Origin: a virus
IMG/VR virus record: IMGVR_UViG_3300020474_002475
Coordinates: 1 to 64,000 of that record
Length of the DNA stretch: 64,000 bases
Reading direction: 5' to 3' (one strand)
Below are positions 60,202 through 64,000 of the stretch, one piece after another. The position numbers and the translations under genes were made by a program. The first letter of the stretch is position 1. Every line of letters starts with the position of its first letter. The notes under the pieces were generated by a model, which searched no databases, was not told the origin of the DNA, and worked only from the letters and a program-made list of their open reading frames with translations.

Positions 60202-61318
60202 CCAAGCCAAGTTAAAGGCTATGTCAGACAGCTTGTGTGATAATATAGAAGAACTATTAGATGTCTTAGATGTTACAGACTACAGGATATCTGATAAAAT
60301 GGTTATTTGTAGTTGTCCAATACACGGTGGAGATAATCCGTCTGCATTTAATTTATACCACACTGGAGATAGCTATAGGGGCAATTGGAAATGCAGGACT
60401 CACAATTGCGAAGAAATATTTAAACCTTCTATACTGGGTTTTATTAGAGGATGTCTGTCTAATAAAAAGTATGATTGGTCTTCGAAAGAAGGTCAGGTTT
60501 GTACATTTAAAGAAACAATAACTTTTGCTGAACGCTTTTTAGGCAATAAACTTGATGACATAAAAATATCTAGCAAACAAAAAGAAAAAACTAGCTTTGT
60601 TAATGTTGTTAAATATATCAATACAAAAAACGAAGAAGAAACAAATAAAATACCTAGAAGCACAATTGTCTCGTCTCTAGATATACCATCCAAATACTTT
60701 ATAGAAAGAGGTTTTTCTAAAGACATTTTACTTAAATATGACGTAGGAGACTGCAATACAGCAAGCAAACCTATGTTTGGCAGGGCAGTGGTGCCAGTAT
60801 ATGATCAAGATTATAAATATATGGTTGGATGTACTGGAAGATCTATAGACAATAAATGTAATAAATGTTCATGTTATCATAAAAGTTCGGAATGTCCACC
60901 AGAAGATAAGCAATATCTGCATTCTAAATGGAGACATAATTTTGGTTTTAAAACACAAAACCACTTATATAACTACTGGTTTGCAAAAGACCATATAAAG
61001 AAAACGGGTAAGGTTATATTAGTAGAAAGTCCCGGTAATGTATGGAGACTAGAAGAGGCTGGTATACACAATTCTGTCGCCTTATTTGGTGCTTCATTAG
61101 CAGATATACAAAAAATGATTTTAGATATATCTGGAGCAATGACTATATATACTATTATGGACAATGATGACGCCGGTAAAAAAGCAGCGGAAAATATATA
61201 TAAAAAATGTGAAAGAATATACAATGTTCATAACATAGAGCTTGAACAGGCAGATGTAGCTAGTATGAATGTTGATCAAGTTAAGGACTTTATAAAACCA
61301 AGGATAGACCATGACTAA
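60164..61318 (+). CDS. DnaG-like primase with zinc finger and Toprim domain
   Basis: A 384-residue primase. The N-terminus has a CHC2-type zinc motif (CSCPIHGGDNPSAF, then CRTHNC). The C-terminal half holds a Toprim fold: VILVESPGNVWRLEEAG with the catalytic Glu and TIMDNDDAGKKAA with the Asp-x-Asp. A second Cys/His cluster (CNKCSCYHKSSECPP) in the middle is not part of the standard primase. Several in-frame ATGs crowd the start, so it could shift by up to five codons. Confidence 0.85.
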   Translation: MKMMKMKKLNSYDQAKLKAMSDSLCDNIEELLDVLDVTDYRISDKMVICSCPIHGGDNPSAFNLYHTGDSYRGNWKCRTHNCEEIFKPSILGFIRGCLSNKKYDWSSKEGQVCTFKETITFAERFLGNKLDDIKISSKQKEKTSFVNVVKYINTKNEEETNKIPRSTIVSSLDIPSKYFIERGFSKDILLKYDVGDCNTASKPMFGRAVVPVYDQDYKYMVGCTGRSIDNKCNKCSCYHKSSECPPEDKQYLHSKWRHNFGFKTQNHLYNYWFAKDHIKKTGKVILVESPGNVWRLEEAGIHNSVALFGASLADIQKMILDISGAMTIYTIMDNDDAGKKAAENIYKKCERIYNVHNIELEQADVASMNVDQVKDFIKPRIDHD

Positions 61319-62036
61319 AATTATAGCATTTTCTGGAAAAAAACAGTCAGGTAAAAATACCTGTGCAAATTTTATATATTCTACATATATGGCAAATCTT
61401 AAAATTAGTAAAAAAATACACATCAATGATCTTGGAGAAATAGAAGTATCTGATCTCTTTGGTAAAAAAGAATATTCGGGAATATTTAATCCAGAAAGAT
61501 ATGATTCTACAGATTTTATTTTACAACAAGCACTAACAAAAGTTAATCCTCATATTAAACTTTATAGCTTTGCTGAACCTCTTAAAACGGATATCTGTAT
61601 TAATATATTGGGACTAAGCTATGAACAATGTTATGGGTCGGATAATGATAAAAATTCAATAACAGATTTACAATGGGAAAACAAAAACTTAACAGCTAGA
61701 GATGTTATGCAAATTGTTGGTACAGACATTTTACGAAAAATGAAACCAGATGTTTGGACTAGCGCACTAATAAGAAAAATCAAAAGCGATAACCCCAATC
61801 TAGCCATTATTACAGATTGTAGATTTCCTAACGAAGTTGATTGCATACAAGACAATGAAGGTGTTGTTATTCGTTTAACAAGAAGTACTAGTGATTCTCA
61901 ACATAGCAGTGAAACTATCCTAGATAGGAACAATTATGCGTGGGACAATTTTGACTATGTACTCGATAATAACAATTTGGATATATATAATCAGTCTTTG
62001 TCAATAGAAAAAATACTAAAAGAGGTGTTATCATAA
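61311..62036 (+). CDS. Deoxynucleoside monophosphate kinase
   Basis: A 241-residue P-loop kinase similar to phage T4 gp1: Walker A FSGKKQSGKNTCAN, LYSFAEPLKTDIC, ARDVMQIVGTDILRKM and LAIITDCRFPNEVDCI. It phosphorylates dNMPs to dNDPs for DNA synthesis. Starts in an 8-nt overlap with the primase gene. Confidence 0.85.
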   Translation: MTKIIAFSGKKQSGKNTCANFIYSTYMANLKISKKIHINDLGEIEVSDLFGKKEYSGIFNPERYDSTDFILQQALTKVNPHIKLYSFAEPLKTDICINILGLSYEQCYGSDNDKNSITDLQWENKNLTARDVMQIVGTDILRKMKPDVWTSALIRKIKSDNPNLAIITDCRFPNEVDCIQDNEGVVIRLTRSTSDSQHSSETILDRNNYAWDNFDYVLDNNNLDIYNQSLSIEKILKEVLS

Positions 62037-62077
62037 TTATTACATATTTTCGTAGTTCTAGCTATAACACACACAAT

Positions 62078-63082
62078 ATGTGTGAACAACAATATCTATT
62101 TGATTATGTTCTTGGCTATAGATCTCCGTCTAATAAAAAAGCAGACAAAGGTACAATTGTACACAAAATATTGGAAATATTAGCTTTTGTTAAATTTACC
62201 ATACAAAAAAATGAACAAACATTTGAAGATGATATTTTGGGTAAAATCAATGTTTATAATTATGATTTAGACGATATTATTGATAGAGTCTATAATTTTT
62301 ACACATCGCACTTTACACATCATGAATGGAAAGATGTGGACCATAGAGATTGTAAAAAATGGAGTTATAAAGCGATAGAATATGCAGGAGGTATGTTTGA
62401 TCCTAGAAATAGAACCATCTTATATCCAGAACAAAGATTTGATATAACAATTGAAAAGCCTTGGGCAGAGTATGAATATGAATTGCCTAGCGGAGAAAAA
62501 CTAAAAGGACACCTATCTATTAAGGGTACTATCGATTTAATTACCAAACCAAGTGACAATACATTAGAAATCGTCGACTGGAAAACAGGGAGAAGACTTG
62601 ACTGGGCTACAGGACAAGAAAAAACTCAAGAAAAACTAGAAACAGATCCGCAGCTTATGATATACTATTATGCTGCTCAAAAACTCTATCCTGAAATAGA
62701 TCATTGTATCGTAACGATATACTTCATTAATGATGGTGGTCCTTTTAGTATGACATTCGACAAATCGCATTTACAAAAAACGGAAGACTTACTAAGAGAA
62801 AAATTTTATAAAATTAAACAATCCAATAAACCTCGACTATCTAAAACTTGGAAATGTAGAAAATTGTGTCATTATGGTAAAAATACTTTTCAAGGACATG
62901 ATAGTATATTGCCGATGCTTGAATATAGAGAAGGTCAAGTATGTAATCCGGGATATAATATGACGATGTGCGAACAAGTAGCTCATGACATAAAAACTAA
63001 AGGTTTAAAAAATGTTGTTGACGAATACACTGTTCCAGGGTATAATGTAGGACATTACCAAGCTCCTGGAAGTACAGAATGA
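62078..63082 (+). CDS. PD-(D/E)XK nuclease of the RecB/Cas4 type
   Basis: A 334-residue nuclease counted from the first ATG. Early HKILE after DKGTIV gives the fold's histidine, and the core ISIKGTIDLITKPS with LEIVDWKTGRR supplies the Asp, Glu/Asp and Lys of the motif; cysteines near the end (CRKLCHYGKNTF) may bind a cluster or zinc. The frame stays open for about 15 codons before the ATG and reads ITYFRSSSYNTHN, which looks like the true domain start, so translation may begin at an ATA or ATT near 62033-62041. Confidence 0.82.
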   Translation: MCEQQYLFDYVLGYRSPSNKKADKGTIVHKILEILAFVKFTIQKNEQTFEDDILGKINVYNYDLDDIIDRVYNFYTSHFTHHEWKDVDHRDCKKWSYKAIEYAGGMFDPRNRTILYPEQRFDITIEKPWAEYEYELPSGEKLKGHLSIKGTIDLITKPSDNTLEIVDWKTGRRLDWATGQEKTQEKLETDPQLMIYYYAAQKLYPEIDHCIVTIYFINDGGPFSMTFDKSHLQKTEDLLREKFYKIKQSNKPRLSKTWKCRKLCHYGKNTFQGHDSILPMLEYREGQVCNPGYNMTMCEQVAHDIKTKGLKNVVDEYTVPGYNVGHYQAPGSTE

Positions 63083-64000
63083 AAAATTATATTCCATTAC
63101 ATGTTCACAGTCATTATTCTCTATTAGATGGCTTATCTAAGCCCGAACAAATAGCAAATAGATGCAATAAGATTGGAGTAAATAGCTGTGCTATTACAGA
63201 CCATGGCTCTATCTCCGGTGCAGTACAAATGTATTCAGCACTTAAAGCTAAAAATATAAAGCCTATATTAGGCTGTGAACTGTATTTGGCGTTTAACGAC
63301 TCCTGTATAAAAACAAAAGAGAATATAAAATTAACTCACTTTCTTGTTTTGGCCAAGAACTTAGAAGGTTGGAAAAATTTAATAAAAATAGTTTCTACGT
63401 CCAACAGCGAAGAAAACTACTACAGAAAACCTAGACTTTCTATAGATAAACTTAAAGAACTAGTTACTGGCAAAAATTTAATTAGTTTTTGTGGTCACAT
63501 GGGATCTTATTTGCCAGATTTAATAGAACAGCATCCAGATAATTATAAAAAACATTGCCTAAATTTTATAGACGAGATGAAAGATATTTTTGGTAAAGAA
63601 AATTTCTTTTTAGAATCTCAGCTTATGGACAAAGAGTATATGCCTAAGCAGATAGAGCTTTCTGATATAATGAGAGACCTATCGTCTTTATCAAATACCA
63701 AAGTCTTAGCGACCCCCGATGCTCATTACGCAGAGCAAGAGGATGCTATAGATCAAAGAATTCTATTATGCAATAATATTAAAACAACCCTCACTAATAT
63801 TAACAAAAAAATTATTAATGAAGAAAGTGTTCCTTTTGATTGTTTCTTTAAGTCTGATAAGTATTATATTTTATCTCCAGAAGAGATGAATGAATTACAT
63901 AAAGAAGAAGAAATAGAAAACACACAACTGGTAGATAGTATGTGTGAAGAGTATGATATTTTAAATAAGCCCTTATTGCCTCCATTTAGATGTCCTAATG
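63079..64000 (+). CDS. dnaE: DNA polymerase III alpha subunit, PHP domain (3' end outside window)
   Basis: An open frame of 307 codons that runs off the window. The N-terminal PHP domain is intact: HVHSHYSLLDG (His8, His10), AITDHGSISG (Asp41, His42), GCELYLA and a late TPDAHYAEQED. The first ATG overlaps the nuclease stop (ATGA). This would be the C-family replicative polymerase of the phage; the intact metal ligands suggest a working phosphatase/exonuclease site. The polymerase palm is not in view. Confidence 0.9.
   Translation, partial: MKNYIPLHVHSHYSLLDGLSKPEQIANRCNKIGVNSCAITDHGSISGAVQMYSALKAKNIKPILGCELYLAFNDSCIKTKENIKLTHFLVLAKNLEGWKNLIKIVSTSNSEENYYRKPRLSIDKLKELVTGKNLISFCGHMGSYLPDLIEQHPDNYKKHCLNFIDEMKDIFGKENFFLESQLMDKEYMPKQIELSDIMRDLSSLSNTKVLATPDAHYAEQEDAIDQRILLCNNIKTTLTNINKKIINEESVPFDCFFKSDKYYILSPEEMNELHKEEEIENTQLVDSMCEEYDILNKPLLPPFRCPN

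Noticed and set aside
1-64000. tRNA genes and insertion sequences
   Set aside because: No T-loop-like GGTTC motif with a plausible cloverleaf was seen in the short gaps, and no transposase or terminal inverted repeats were found.

Overview
The window is a dense, A+T-rich stretch of what is most likely a large tailed bacteriophage (Caudoviricetes) genome, probably a jumbo phage known only from metagenomes. About 80 genes lie head to tail with short overlaps (ATGA, ATGAGTGA, TAATG), almost none with a close cellular operon structure. The phage assignment rests on virion-type genes (an Mtd-like tail-fibre N-terminus, KIYLGG-repeat mini-protein, ClpP-type protease, proline-linked adhesins) next to a full phage replication set. 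One gene points to the host: a type IV pilin-like protein of the DUF1559/H-X9-DG type that is hugely expanded in Planctomycetota. It has its own consensus sigma-70 promoter and different codon use, so a planctomycete host is my inference. Terminase, portal and major capsid genes are not recognisable here.

Layout. (1) 1-11928, plus strand: very large surface or tail proteins built from FN3, LamG, cupredoxin-like, cyclophilin and RCC1 modules joined by polyproline linkers. (2) 11925-19243, minus strand: a convergent block of seven overlapping sugar-modifying genes (HtrL-like/methyltransferase/GT fusion, sulfotransferase, GT10, PLOD-like GT, GT60-like GlcNAc transferase). (3) 19444-20331: the planctomycete-type pilin. 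(4) 20354-29910: small proteins, a macro domain protein, then a second glycosyltransferase/methyltransferase block and a deoxyribosyltransferase-like gene. (5) 29916-34157: unknown phage proteins, a sigma factor, a ClpP-like protease and a DeoC-like protein that has lost its catalytic residues. (6) 34230-42720: virion proteins, one bounded by a terminator, tail-fibre proteins, small membrane proteins and a papain-like protease. (7) 42751-50220: a third sugar block (RmlB, RmlC, GTs, methyltransferases, sulfotransferase). (8) 50222-64000: nucleotide metabolism and replication (dCMP deaminase, B12-dependent RNR, PhoH, HNH, RecA, PD-(D/E)XK nucleases, DnaB, primase, dNMP kinase, DNA polymerase III alpha, which runs off the end).

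How they fit together. The three sugar islands contain roughly 18 glycosyltransferase domains, 7 methyltransferases and 2 sulfotransferases and could decorate the proline-rich surface proteins encoded beside them. Two of the GTs resemble enzymes that in eukaryotes act on hydroxyproline (GT60) or hydroxylysine (PLOD) acceptors, which makes glycosylation of the SPPP linkers a testable idea. The replication block would build dNTPs by a cobalamin route and copy DNA with a bacterial-type C-family polymerase. All functional statements are from reading sequence motifs by eye; no database search was run.
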